A stretch of 64,000 nt of DNA, from contig WWBZ02000001.1 in assembly GCA_011503125.2 (NCBI GenBank), positions 4,960,001 to 5,024,000 on the forward strand, written 5' to 3'. Below, one piece after another: positions 48,462 through 58,279 of this stretch. A model generated the notes under the pieces. It saw nothing but the letters and a program-made list of their open reading frames with translations. It did no database searches and was not told where the DNA came from. Both the position numbers and the translations under genes were made by a program. Origin of the DNA: Botryosphaeria dothidea. Taxonomy: Eukaryota; Ascomycota; Dothideomycetes; Botryosphaeriales; Botryosphaeriaceae. Each line of letters opens with the position of its first letter. Positions within the stretch are counted from its first letter, which is position 1.

Positions 48462-49124
48462 TCAGCATGCGCATTCAATAGCCGTTGATCCGGTTCTTCC
48501 TAGAAAAGCACTAATGGCCAAGAAATGCCGGGCAAGCATACCGGCGTATTCATGATCCGCGCCCCCGCCCACCCAAAACCGCAGCTTCTCCCGCACGAAC
48601 TCGTCGAAATCCCACTCCCCTTTCTCCAGCTTATCCTCGCCGGCCGTCCAGATGTACGTCTCGGCCTCGACGCTCTCCGTCTCCGTCGACTCGACTTTCC
48701 CGCCCGGCACGCCCGCCGCGTCCACCCGGCCCGCTGTGACGACGCTGACGGCCACTTTGCGCCGCTCGTACTCGTCGCCTTCGAACAGGTCGAGGCGGTA
48801 GATGTCGCCCTCGGTCAGGCCGGTGACGAGGGTGCCGCGGACGGTCGTGGAGGGGGCGGAGGGCATGGGGATGACGCCCGGGTAGTCGGCGTGGCGGACT
48901 TTACGGCGCTGGTGGCCGGGGAGGAAGGCGGGGCGCGCGGTCGTGAGAGAAGCTTGCCAGGGCTCGGGGTCGGGCTTGCCGTAGATGACGCGGTAGAGGA
49001 CTTTGGGGACCATGAGGGTGCCTGTATGAGAGCGGGAGTTGGGTCAGCATCAGGCGTCATTGAGATGTATGGATGAAGGCGCATTGGGCGTATAACCATA
49101 GAAGAATGCGGTGCGATCGCCCAT
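48462..49124 (-). CDS. AIG2-like gamma-glutamylcyclotransferase fold protein
   Basis: This is a 195-residue protein in two exons, 49124-49097 and 49021-48462. The first exon is only 28 nt, and the 75-nt intron rejoins TAFFYG|TLMVPKVLYRVIYG, restoring the YGTL signature at residues 8-11 that lines the active-site cavity. PGVIPMPSAPSTTVRGTLVT, DIYRLDLFEGDEYERRKV and AETYIWTAGEDKLEKGEWDF follow the AIG2/GGCT-like order, with the conserved acidic DLFEGDEY near the middle. Family members cyclise gamma-glutamyl amines or peptides, and the fungal ones are mostly annotated as disease-resistance Aig2-like without biochemical proof. Its promoter is shared with the PQ-loop gene. Confidence 0.92.
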
Positions 49125-49586
49125 TGCGGCGGAGGTCTTTGCGGAAGATCGGACGGGTCGATTCCAAGCTGGATTGTGAAAGCTGTGGTTCTGGAGACGG
49201 CAAGTATGCGGTTGGGTTTGTATTATAAGAAACGAAACAACCAACAAGAGAAGCTAATTGAGATGTGATATTTGAAAAACTTTAGACGATTGAAGGCACG
49301 GCCGGGGGACGGCGGAATGAATACGGGGAACAATGACGATTTGGCTGGAGATAGGCGTGGAGATAAGGGCCTTGGCGAGGAAATGGTCAGCCCTACCCGC
49401 TTCGAAGCACGCTAAACGTGCAAGGAACCGCGGGCCTTTCTTCTCTCTCCTGGCGCGTGTCTGACATCCTGCCACTTCACCCTCTGACACGAAACCCTTC
49501 GAGCACCCACCCGGAAAGACATGCGATAGCAGCGTTCCAATTGCTCTGAAGCCGTCGTTCCGCTTTTACGTCCAAACGTCCTCTCT
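49125..49586. promoter_or_regulatory. Divergent promoter, AIG2-like and PQ-loop genes
   Basis: A 462 bp region between divergent ATGs. It has no obvious TATA box. The part next to the PQ-loop ATG is C/T-rich (CGTCCTCTCTATGCCCC). Confidence 0.6.
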
Positions 49587-50529
49587 ATGCCCCTCGCCGA
49601 CTACCTCCCCGAATCTTGGACCGCGGAATCCGGCATCATGGGCTTCTTCTCAGGACTCGTCACTCACATTGCTCCAGCATTGTAGGCTAAGCCCCTGTCG
49701 CGATCTGCTTGGGATAGACCATTGACCCCTATGTGCAGCATCGTCACCTCGCCAATCACCTCCTATGCAGATCAAATCTACTCCATCCACCGGACGCGCT
49801 CGTCCGCCGGGTTCTCGATGGATATACCTTTGATCATGCTGGTCGCCTCTATATTGAAGTAATTACTTCCCTCCGCACCCATGCAACCAACTCCGCATGT
49901 TTCCGCAAGCTATTCTCGTCAACCACTTACTGACAGACCCCAATCTCTGCAGAATCTTCTTCTGGTTCGGCGATCACTTCGCGCTCTCGCTCCTACTCCA
50001 AGCGATCCTCATGATCTTCATGCAAGTCCTGCTCCTGCACGTTGCGCTGACTCACCGCCCGCCGCCCGCCGCGCAGCACACGCCCTTTGCCGCGCATCCG
50101 AAGCCCCGGCCGTACAACTTCTGGCAGTGGCGTCCGCACCGGCCGTACTGGACCTTCCTCATGTACTTCACCGGCGCGCTGGTCGTTCTGCACCTTCTGC
50201 TCCAGAACAGCTCGCTCATCATTCCTTACAGCTCAGTGCTGGGATACATTGCGTTGGCGATCGAGGCCTGCTTGCCGGTGCCGCAGATTTTGGCGAACCA
50301 GCGGGCCAAGAGCACCAAGGGCTTCCGCCCGAGCGTTTTGCTGAACTGGCTGGTCGGTGATACGTTCAAGCTGACGTTCTTCTTCTTGAGTCCGGAGGGA
50401 GAGGTGCCGTGGGCATTCAAGCTGTGCGGTTTGTTTCAGGCTTGCTGCGACGCGTACCTCGGTGTGCAGTGGTGGGTGTTTAGCAAGAGCGCGAAGGACC
50501 ATGAGAAGACCGACGATATTCCTTTGTAG
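49587..50529 (+). CDS. PQ-loop repeat membrane protein (ANY1/SLC66A2-like)
   Basis: This is a 263-residue multi-pass membrane protein. Exons are 49587-49681, 49739-49858 and 49953-50529. Splices rejoin HIAPAF|IVTSPITSYADQ and LVASILK|IFFWFGDHF. Two PQ-loop repeats are visible: SPITSYADQ..RTRSSAGFSMDIPLIM (about residues 34-60) and ACLPVPQILANQRAKSTKGF near the middle of the third exon. Hydrophobic helices surround both, giving six or seven membrane passes. The family includes yeast Any1 and human SLC66A2/PQLC1, which influence phospholipid asymmetry at endosome and Golgi membranes. Lysosomal amino-acid exporters share the fold. The length and the RRxSAGFS-type first loop favour the Any1 group. 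Confidence 0.9.
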
Positions 50530-50850
50530 ACTTCGCAGCATGCGGCGGGCGGATAATGGGAGTTCTCTGATAGAAGAGTGGGACGGGAATAGGCGGAATG
50601 ATTTTGGGCAACAATACTGTAGTATATAACGAGAATAGAGTGTCTAAACAAGCTTAAGCAGTGTTCGTAGGCCGATGCCTTTCTGGGTTTCCATCGCGCT
50701 TATAGACTTTATTGCCCTGAGCAGCCCCCCAGGATAAGCTGTCAATCGTGCTCAAAAGCCAATGCTCTTCGGCCAACATTCAGTTGTAGCAACGCCATTC
50801 GCTATTCTATTTCATTTTGTAGACTCTAAGGATAGTTTCTTCGAGCACCT
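50530..50850. other. Convergent intergenic region
   Basis: A 321 bp 3'-to-3' region between the PQ-loop gene and LCL2. Nothing is seen. Confidence 0.7.
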
Positions 50851-51322
50851 TTACAAAAGGCCCTTCCTGGCCAGCTCGATCTTGCGCACAGTCTCGCCCT
50901 CCTTGTATCCGCCCTTGCTTGCGCAGACTGCAATGCCTTCACCCAGCTCGACTTTGTCTTCGACGCCCGGAAACGCGCATGGGCAGTGATGTGGAAAGTG
51001 CACGCAGGAAAGCGTGCCGGGGCAGAGGTATTTGTCGCAGGTGGCTGTAAGCAACCAATGTCAGCATTAGCATGGATGGAGTTGGAATTTGACATGTAAT
51101 TCTCTTTTCTGCAGACTGATGATTGGGAAGGAATGTTTTAGGCACAAGCTTACCGGTGTCGTACTGCTGCTGGTACCAGCTTGAGTCACTGGGCATGTTC
51201 TGCGGCTGTTGGTGGTGATGGTGGCCGCCGCCGCCGAACATGTGCTCGAAGAACTGGAATTGCGCAGAGACGCCGAGCGTCCAGGTGAGGAGGAGGAAGA
51301 CGAAGCTGAGTGGGGAGTGCAT
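50851..51322 (-). CDS. LCL2: Long chronological lifespan protein 2 homologue
   Basis: This is a small secretory-pathway protein of 120 residues in two exons, 51322-51154 and 51044-50851. The 109-nt intron rejoins [18 protein letters not shown] signal peptide ([16 protein letters not shown], cleavage near residue 20) is followed by [20 protein letters not shown], then SSWYQQQY and the cysteine core [39 protein letters not shown] and a [10 protein letters not shown] end complete the match. The family is known from a yeast lifespan screen and is linked to ER-associated degradation, with no defined biochemical activity. The His4 run after the glycines may bind metal. It diverges from NOP10. Confidence 0.95.
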
Positions 51323-51739
51323 GTTGCCGGAGTGTGATTCGCAGCCGTAGCACCAGGTTTGGCTGTTGGTGGTGTCCTGTCGCGTACACAGCTGTCTGGC
51401 CTCTTCGGCTTCGGGGATGCGAGCGCTCGCGCAAGGGCCAGGGTCCTGCCGCCGCCCGCCGTCATCGCCAGCGCCAAGAGCCAGTCGGCGGTCGACTTTT
51501 TCCGCGCCCCGCTGCCGTCTCGCCCGCCCGCAAGATTTCTGCCGGCGAGGTTGCGCGATTCTTTCTAGAGGTTCGACGAGCTTGCGACCTCCAGTGACAG
51601 CGAACAGCCAACGCACAGCGCGGCCAGAACTCTTCCTCACTCTTATCTCGTTCGATTCCAACACCGCAATGTACGCCTTCGTCTCCGCTCACCACAAATT
51701 GGGTCCTTCCTCGACTGACAACTTTTTTTTCCGAGCAGC
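51323..51739. promoter_or_regulatory. Divergent promoter, LCL2 and NOP10, with a probable NOP10 leader intron
   Basis: A 417 bp region between divergent ATGs. Near NOP10, a GTACGC donor at 51671, a CTGAC branch near 51714 and a T8-CCGAGCAG acceptor ending at 51738 outline a 68-nt intron that ends one base before the NOP10 ATG. Without its removal, an upstream ATG at 51669 would open a competing reading frame. Confidence 0.6.
51671..51738 (+). other. Probable 5'-leader intron of NOP10
   Basis: The donor is GTACGC, the branch is CTGAC, a run of eight T follows, and the acceptor is GAGCAG. Splicing removes most of the upstream frame that starts at the ATG at 51669 and places the leader right before ATGCATTTGATG. 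It is inferred from motifs only. Confidence 0.55.
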
Positions 51740-52294
51740 ATGCATTTGATGTACCACCTCGACGCTGAAGGCAAGCGTGTCTACACGCTCAAGAAGATCG
51801 TCGATGGTCGCGCCACCAAGTCCGCCCACCCGGCCCGCTTCTCGCCCGACGATAAGTACTCGCGCCAGCGCGTCACCCTCAAGAAGCGCTTCGGTCTTCT
51901 CCCCACCCAGCAGCCCAGTCAGTGATCCCCAAGTTTTTGACTCCCTGTGCTCCGCGCCTTTTCGAAAGGCGCGGTCAGGAGCGAGATATTCTTACTCATT
52001 TACAGAGGACAAGCAGGCGGCTCTGGGATCGTAGACGGCGCTGATAACGACAAGCTTGCCGGCGACGGCAAGGCGAAGGCGATCACTGCGACTGACAATG
52101 GCGTTAATGGAGTTCCGGCTGGTGATATGAAGGGTGACACGAAGCACGGTCAGGCGTTCGAGATGGTTGTTCATGCTCAGGAGAAGACCGACGAGGATGA
52201 CATCCTCAAGGAGGGCAAGAAGGCCAAGAAGGTCAAGAAGGCTAAGAAGCGTCACGCGGCTAAGGAGTCCGCCAGGCGCAAGGCTTGGGAGTGA
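51740..52294 (+). CDS. NOP10: H/ACA snoRNP subunit Nop10, with possible lysine-rich extension
   Basis: Nop10 is the small H/ACA pseudouridylation-complex protein that binds Cbf5 in the nucleolus. The first exon, 51740-51917, encodes the whole conserved core of 59 residues ([53 protein letters not shown]). A GTCAGT donor at 51918 interrupts it. If the TACAG acceptor ending at 52005 is used, the protein ends after KDKQAALGS at 52034 (68 residues), near the usual 58-65. If the CAG acceptor ending at 52016 is used, translation stays open to 52294 and adds a tail of about 90 residues that is acidic and then very lysine-rich ([13 protein letters not shown], ending RRKAWE), 151 residues in all. The tail region has clear coding bias. 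I give the long form as the span. Without splicing, the frame stops at 51925. Confidence 0.85.
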
Positions 52295-52554
52295 TCCTTC
52301 TGGAGTGGCGATCTTTCTTGACAGGCTTAAGAGCCCTCTTTTCTTCCTAGAGAGGAAGTTAATCTGCACAATCAAAAAGTCTCCATTTCTGGACCAATCG
52401 ATTTCTGAGGCCTCCCTTTTCTGAATCAATTGCTCCTAGTGTTTGTATAAAGTGAAGGCATCTATTCGTAAACATTTGATATCCTCTTTATCCTGCCCTG
52501 AAAAATCCGAAATGCGCCAAACCAATGCCCAAGATCCTATGCATGTGCCACCAC
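52295..52554. other. Convergent spacer NOP10-NOB1
   Basis: A 260 bp 3'-to-3' spacer with T-rich stretches. Nothing else is seen. Confidence 0.65.
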
Positions 52555-53979
52555 CTACTTCCTCTTTCTAGCATTGACATTCCTGCCCGCTCCCACCTTG
52601 GGCCTGCCGCCTGTCTTGTGACGCTCGCCCGTGAGAATCGAGGGCAAGTAATCCTCATCCATGAGATCGCGCTGCTTCTGCCTCTTCTCCTGGGTGACGG
52701 CGCGCACGTACTCCTTCTGGTCCTCGGCGAGGATGAGGTCGGCGCCCCAGCCGTCCTTGCCGCCGCCAGACGTGATGCGGCCGGAAGCTGACTTGGAGGC
52801 GGGCTTGGGCACGCTGTAGCGCTCGCCGCGGTTGTTCCACTGCATGTTCTTCTTGAGGTGCAGCCTGAACTCGCCGTTGGCCGCCGTCGTGCACGTCACG
52901 CGCGTCAGCGTCGGCTTGCCGCAGCGCGGACAGAACTGCTTGCCCATCTCCTTGGTCGTCAGGAAGCAGGCGTGGCAGCGGAGGACGAAGGTTTTGAGGT
53001 GCTTGACGCGCTGCAGCGAGGGGGAGACGAGGTTGAGGTTCATCTGCAGGATGACGTTCTGCATGGCGAAGTCGGTCGTCATGATGGCCGCTTGCATCGT
53101 CTTGTTGGCGTCGCCCGTCTCGGCGCTGGAGTGCAGGTCGCGCGCTTGCTTCTTCTTGATGTTGGACGGCGTGATCCAGCCGTCGTTGTCCGAGTCGGAT
53201 TCGGACGCGGAGGCCGTGCCGGAGGTCTCCTCTTCCTGCACCGCTGCGGGAATCTGCGGTGCAGACGGCTCGTCCACCGTGCCGGCGCCAGCGGTGGAGC
53301 TTTCTGGCACTGACGTTGGCGCATCCTGGGTGGCAGTGTTCGAGGGGGCGTCGTTCAAAGCAGTTTCTTTTTCAGCAGAAGTCACAAGAGGCTCTGTAGA
53401 AGTGGAGTCTGGAGAAGTCACGTCCGGTTTAGCATCATCAGAGATCTGCGCCTCTGCCAAAGCGGACGTGACCGCTTCAGTGGAATCGCCAAAGACCTCG
53501 GCAGGAGTAGAGACTGTGGTGTCCTCTCCGGCCGACGACGGAGCGTCGTCGGTTTGCGGCGGCTGGTTTTCTGGGTTGGAGGCTTCCGGGACAGGCTTTG
53601 CTGGAGGAGGGCCGTTTGTGCGCTTCTGGCCTGAGGCGTTCCTCAAGCGCCAATCACCGCCGTTCCGCTCACATTCCAGGTCGCGGACCAGGGCGATGAG
53701 CTGTATATCAGTCTTGCTGAGGACTGCAAGGTCACCGGTGCGGCGGGCGAAGTCCTGGACAAGCTTGACCGTGTCCGGGTGGGGATTTCTTTGGGTGAGA
53801 AATGGAAGCAAAGTAGTTTCGACCCGAGCTCTTGTAACTTCATCCCGAATTTCCGATATGACGGCGGGGATGGTGAAGAGAGTTTCAGACTGAGCAATCA
53901 GAGTTGAGACTGGAGGCGAATTTTTGATAATCGGGCCTGCGTCGATGACGAGGCTGTTGATGGGCTTCTCTGAAGCCAT
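52555..53979 (-). CDS. NOB1: 20S pre-rRNA D-site endonuclease NOB1
   Basis: This PIN-domain nuclease makes the final cut at site D that turns 20S pre-rRNA into 18S rRNA in cytoplasmic pre-40S particles. It is a single exon of 474 residues from the ATG at 53979 (MASEKPINSLVIDAGP). An in-frame ATG at 54033 would add 18 residues, but the family normally starts close to the PIN domain. PIN acidic residues are Asp13 (VIDAGP), Glu43 (ISEIRDE) and Asp91 (SKTDIQL). A linker of roughly 130 residues rich in Ser/Thr/Glu/Pro follows. Next come DGWITPSNI, the region before the ribbon (TTDFAMQNVILQM), and a zinc ribbon with Cys335, 338, 350 and 353. The C terminus is basic (GRPKVGAGRNVNARKRK). It is convergent with NOP10, another rRNA-maturation gene. 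Confidence 0.95.
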   Translation of the reverse strand: MASEKPINSLVIDAGPIIKNSPPVSTLIAQSETLFTIPAVISEIRDEVTRARVETTLLPFLTQRNPHPDTVKLVQDFARRTGDLAVLSKTDIQLIALVRDLECERNGGDWRLRNASGQKRTNGPPPAKPVPEASNPENQPPQTDDAPSSAGEDTTVSTPAEVFGDSTEAVTSALAEAQISDDAKPDVTSPDSTSTEPLVTSAEKETALNDAPSNTATQDAPTSVPESSTAGAGTVDEPSAPQIPAAVQEEETSGTASASESDSDNDGWITPSNIKKKQARDLHSSAETGDANKTMQAAIMTTDFAMQNVILQMNLNLVSPSLQRVKHLKTFVLRCHACFLTTKEMGKQFCPRCGKPTLTRVTCTTAANGEFRLHLKKNMQWNNRGERYSVPKPASKSASGRITSGGGKDGWGADLILAEDQKEYVRAVTQEKRQKQRDLMDEDYLPSILTGERHKTGGRPKVGAGRNVNARKRK

Positions 53980-55680
53980 GATGGCGGAGGAGCCTAGTGG
54001 GTTTTGCTCTTGTGGGCTCAGGTGCGCGATCAAGGAGATTTGGACAGAGCGGTTCAGCTAGAGGGCGCAGTTGTGTTGTGGCGGGCGAGCGCGCATGCGA
54101 CGTCTAAATTTCGCAACGCGGTTTTGTTCGTCGGCGCAAGGGTCCGCGGGGCGCAAAGGCGCAAAGGCAAATGGCCGCGTAGTAAGCAGTCACGTGCAGA
54201 CTTTCCCGGTACGTCCTCCGGAGACAGGCGCCGGGATCTGATCCTCCATGTTTCCCGTCGCTGACATCGCAGCTCGGGCGACCTCATGACGACGTATCGA
54301 GAAGAGCTCTCGACGATTTTTTGCCGCAACCCTGGCCTTCGCTCACATCAATCCGGTGATCAGCCGTCACCGTACCCACACGGTCTCACCGGCATTCAGT
54401 TCGTTCTCGATCGATATCCTTGTCTGTACGACTTCGACACGCGGGCCGCTCTTCTAGACTACCAGTGTCCCGCGCCTCGCTCATGTACTTATCTCCACTC
54501 ACCCGCCGCCAGACACGGCTCACATTTCCACCTTGTCCTCGGTCTTCGGATGAGCCACCGGAAGAAGATAGCCGCGTCCTCGTTCCAGAATCGTCCGTTT
54601 TGTCTTGCAGCGGCTAGATGCCTGCCGTCTCTCCATTGGCTCGGATGCTCCATGCCCATTGGAAATTTGACTTTGCCCATGCTTGCCCTTCATGATCCCT
54701 ATCCCCGAATAGTCAGCCCACGGCCAATCCTCCCGGACATCGCTTCCTTCGTCCCATCCGCCATTGGCACCTAACTCCCGCGATCGTGGTCCGATAATCC
54801 GTTCCTTCCATGTCGCTTTGTCCCTTGGTCACCCGGCGAACCCGCAGGCCCAAACCGCTATCTGAACCCACCAGACAGGGCTCGTTCGGCGGAACCTGAT
54901 GATGTCTGCCACAAGGAAGGCCCAAGGAGACATGTCGTTTATTGAGCTTGCGCGAATCCTTGTGAAATCGCGCGGGCCCGCCTCGTCATCCAACTTAGAC
55001 GCATCTGACGCTATATGACCAGCACCGGCTACCTGGAACCTCCGAGCACTATTGCTAGCAAGCCGCCTTTCCTCTTACAAGTCAAATGTGATTGGATGGT
55101 TGTTTGTCTTGGCCCGGAATCGGGTGATCGTAACTTCGTTTCTTCGCGCATACGATGGATCGGTCGTCGGCAAATCTTGAAAACGGTTTTGTATTATGGC
55201 CCGAACCGCGTCTCCCCGCGAGACATGTGTTTCCCGGCCTGAAACACCCAACGGAGCGTCGTCCGGTCAAGCTGTTCAGCCAAGGAAGCCTCTTGTTCCT
55301 ACACCAAACTTTTCAATGAGGCGGTGCGTATGGCTTCACTCGGCGGTCCGAGCCTAGATGTTGTGAAGCATCCTCTACGAACTTTACGGTGGTCGTTTCC
55401 ACAGTGACGACTTCCGACTCTGCTCCATTTCTCCGTTCTCTGTCCAGCAGTTGCCGTTCTCGGCTGTTGTTGTATCCACTTTCTCCAGCACATGAGCAAA
55501 ATCGTACGCAGACCTTATCAAGGGCTCAGGGGTAGGCGCTGTATTGGTTTGGTTTCGCGTTGAAGATTGATCAAGTTGGGCCGCGGAAAATGGGCAGACA
55601 ACTGGGCAGCGTCAAAGTGCCAGCTTTCTTCGCAATTGTTAGCGCCCGGCTTCAAACGATCTCATGTTGAATACATACGA
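53980..55680. other. Intergenic, 1.7 kb
   Basis: The first part is the NOB1 promoter and leader, followed by GC-balanced sequence with unconvincing frames at 54.3-54.8 kb. No gene is seen. Confidence 0.55.
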
Positions 55681-56213
55681 ATGCATCAGCTGCTGAGGCG
55701 AGTAACCGCAATGGCGGATACTTCGCCGTTCTCCATCCGCAGGGGTCAGATCAGCAAATCTGCGCTCGACCTCTTCAGGAGCTTGGACGAAGAACAGGAG
55801 CATGACTTGAGGCTGTTTGCTGCTGCGTCTCAAATGTTGACGCGCTCGAAGGTGGTGACATCGGGAATAGGCACAGCTATGTTGGTTGGCGCGTCTCATC
55901 GGCTGGATGTCTTGTGAGTAAAGATGAAAGAGGATCTGCTCACCGACACGCGAGCACGGCAAAATAAGGCAACAAGAGAGAAGGCAACCATTAAAACGCC
56001 GCATACGTGGCACACCTCCGATGCCACAGAATTGTGGCCTTCCCGCCTCCGGTCAGCTGGACAAGGTGGACACATTCCACCTGACGGCGAAAAGGTATTT
56101 AAATCTCACAATTTCTTCATTTCCAGGCCATTGCAGTGTTGGAATCCTCTGAATTTCTCGCCATCTTGGCCAAGGTTACGCTGACAAACCGCAGAACCCA
56201 ATGGCCTGGTTGA
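55681..56213 (+). CDS. Candidate small spliced gene, unknown function
   Basis: I do not recognise this gene. The frame from the ATG at 55681 (MHQLLRRVTAMADTSPFS, second ATG at 55711) reads like protein up to GASHRLDV, where a GTGAGT donor begins at 55914. A CACAG acceptor ending at 56030, a 22-nt exon at 56031-56052, a GTCAGC donor at 56053 and a TTTCCAG acceptor ending at 56126 keep the frame. The last exon encodes AIAVLESSEFLAILAKVTLT and ends at a TGA at 56211. The product would be 113 residues, with a helical charged middle (LDLFRSLDEEQEHDLRLFAA). It may equally be a relic or a chance arrangement, because the middle exon is tiny and a longer frame continues at 56201-56431 in another phase. 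Confidence 0.3.
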
Positions 56214-57296
56214 TGCCGAAGGCCAAACTGCATTGGTTCCTCGAAGCGACGGTCCACACGCATGCAGAGAAATTCACGCCCACCGGCCACGTATGCCGAT
56301 CGCTTTTGCCCCCCGAGTGTATCTTCACGCGGATGGCTACCTTGTTTTGGTTCTCTTCTGAGTTCTGCCGTTACGACAGCCGCCACGTGCATACGTCCAA
56401 AATCGTTCCCGCCGGCCAGACCCGCAAGTAACAGCACACACGGCTCTGAACTGCCATCCTCCGCTACCTTCCGCCCATGGTTTGGCTCGGGTCATTTAGA
56501 AATGCACGCGCCCACAAGTAAGATTACGGAAAGTGATCCGCTCTGTTGGTGAGCCACCGTTAACATATCCTGCGTCGGCCAAATGGGGAGCGTCTTGAGT
56601 GGCCTGGTGGACCCCCCTTGCCGTTTGCCATCATTCTGCACGGCACGCGTAAGTTGTCTAGACCGAATCATGGCATCCGTCAAGCCACCTGGTCAACCCC
56701 CGGCAGATGCAACCGCATGAGTCTTCTTCGTCCTCCGCTTTCATGCACCTGTGCTTGAGGGTGGCCCGATGCTTGTAGTATCCACATGCACAAGCACCTA
56801 ACCGCGTTGTGGAGAACGCGGGTTCCGCCGTCGAGTTTCTCGCAGTGCTGTCCTAATACCTTTCCGAACCGCCGGCGCTTCATCATCCTTGGTCTTCCAA
56901 GACTCAGGCAGGTTTCCAGCTGTGTACCCTCTGAGCCACAGCGCGATAAGCGCTGCAATATTTGGAGAAAGTAGCATAGCGGGGCCGGGCTTCAAAAAAT
57001 TCAGTCAACGGTCGACATGCGTATTGGCGTCACTCTTTCCCAGGATGGGTTTCCACTTACCAAGGACTGTGCCAGGATCTACCCCGTATCTCGCGTGCTG
57101 CTGAGATGATTGATCTCAACGGAGCCACGAAGGCTTAGAGTGGTCAAGATGAGCCGCAAAGGTAGCCAAGCACTTTAAAGCCGTCGACAGCCAGCATCGT
57201 CAATCACACCGCACGCAGAGATTCCTGAGATACTCTTACCCAGACAACTTCATATCTTGAGATTTCAGGAGCAAAACTGAGCCACGAAACAATGGT
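56214..57296. other. Intergenic, 1.1 kb
   Basis: The frame at 56201-56431 (MAWLMPKAKLHWFLEATV...) is somewhat protein-like but has no support. The rest is featureless until the leader of the orphan gene. Confidence 0.5.
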
Positions 57297-58279
57297 ATGG
57301 TCTCCGAATGCAATCATATACATGTACTGACAATACTTGAGGCTCTCGTGTCTTTCTACTTCCGAATTACCAACATTGCCCCAAGGCCAGGATCTCGGCC
57401 ACGGGGAATGCCTCGCGGTGTGTGGCTGCCTCCCGAAGGGGGCAATTCGATTGCTACATCATCGCAGCTGTTCTATTTTGATGGCAGGACTGTCTACGAT
57501 GTCACTTATTCGGTCAACCCGCCAGCCGGCTCGCAGGAATTTGGTGTCTGCTCCATGTACCATGATTTTTCCACCTTTTGGGCGGTAGACTACGATGCTA
57601 CACAGCACCTAGTCAACGAAGCAGATAACAGAGACTGGACTGCCGTCGGATTTGACCATTCAACCCCTACGATCAATTGGGTCGGCATTGGAGGAGGACA
57701 GAGAAGACTTGGCGTGCAACGCAACCAATCTTGGGTCCATGCACTCTTTCCTGAAAACCATCAACCGAGAAGATACTCCACTGACGAGAGATATGGGGGT
57801 CTTTGCGGTGAACTGCCAGTTATAATCGCCCTAATTGCTTTTTCCATGGACCCGGAGTATCTGGCTCATGCTCTGACCCATTGCATGCGGGAAGGAACTT
57901 GGGAGGGTCACAGCTACCCTCACGGACGTAAGTGTTTCGAGCCGGCTTCCTTGAACTTTGCTAACTGCACATCTAGGAGATGATGGTCGCGGCATGATTG
58001 TTACCGTCTTTACTGTACCAGGCGCGTCTACCGCAGAGGCTCTCGAGGAATTCGAGACGCGAAGAATCTTCCCCGCGTAAGCGAAATCCCTTGTGTTCAT
58101 TGTTTCTGGAACAAGAACGACGACTGTTACGACTTCACTTTGCTTCTCCTTGAGGTTTATACCATGCTAGCCCTATGCTAGGAGGGCACGAAGTAGGATT
58201 CCCTAGTCTGCAGTACGCCACGACGGATGCGAACTGGGAATCCATTCAGAGCGACAACTTTCTTTCTTCTCCTCAATAG
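57297..58279 (+). CDS. Orphan three-exon gene, unknown function
   Basis: I do not recognise a family. Exons at 57297-57927, 57977-58076 and 58171-58279 give 279 residues. The first intron (49 nt) has GTAAGT, a perfect GCTAAC branch and CATCTAG, and it rejoins SYPHG|RDDGRGM. The second (94 nt) starts with GTAAGC exactly where an unspliced TAA would end the frame. It rejoins RRIFPA|PMLGGHEVGF, with the frame staying open to a TAG at 58277. The protein is rich in Tyr, Trp and Gly (LFYFDGRTVYDVTYSVNPPA, DRDWTAVGF-like, INWVGIGGGQRRLG) and has one hydrophobic segment, LPVIIALIAFSM. No signal peptide is clear. ATGs at 57292 and 57297 overlap, and only the second stays open. The codon use is less GC-biased than in the core genes, suggesting a fast-evolving or lineage-restricted gene. 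Confidence 0.55.
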
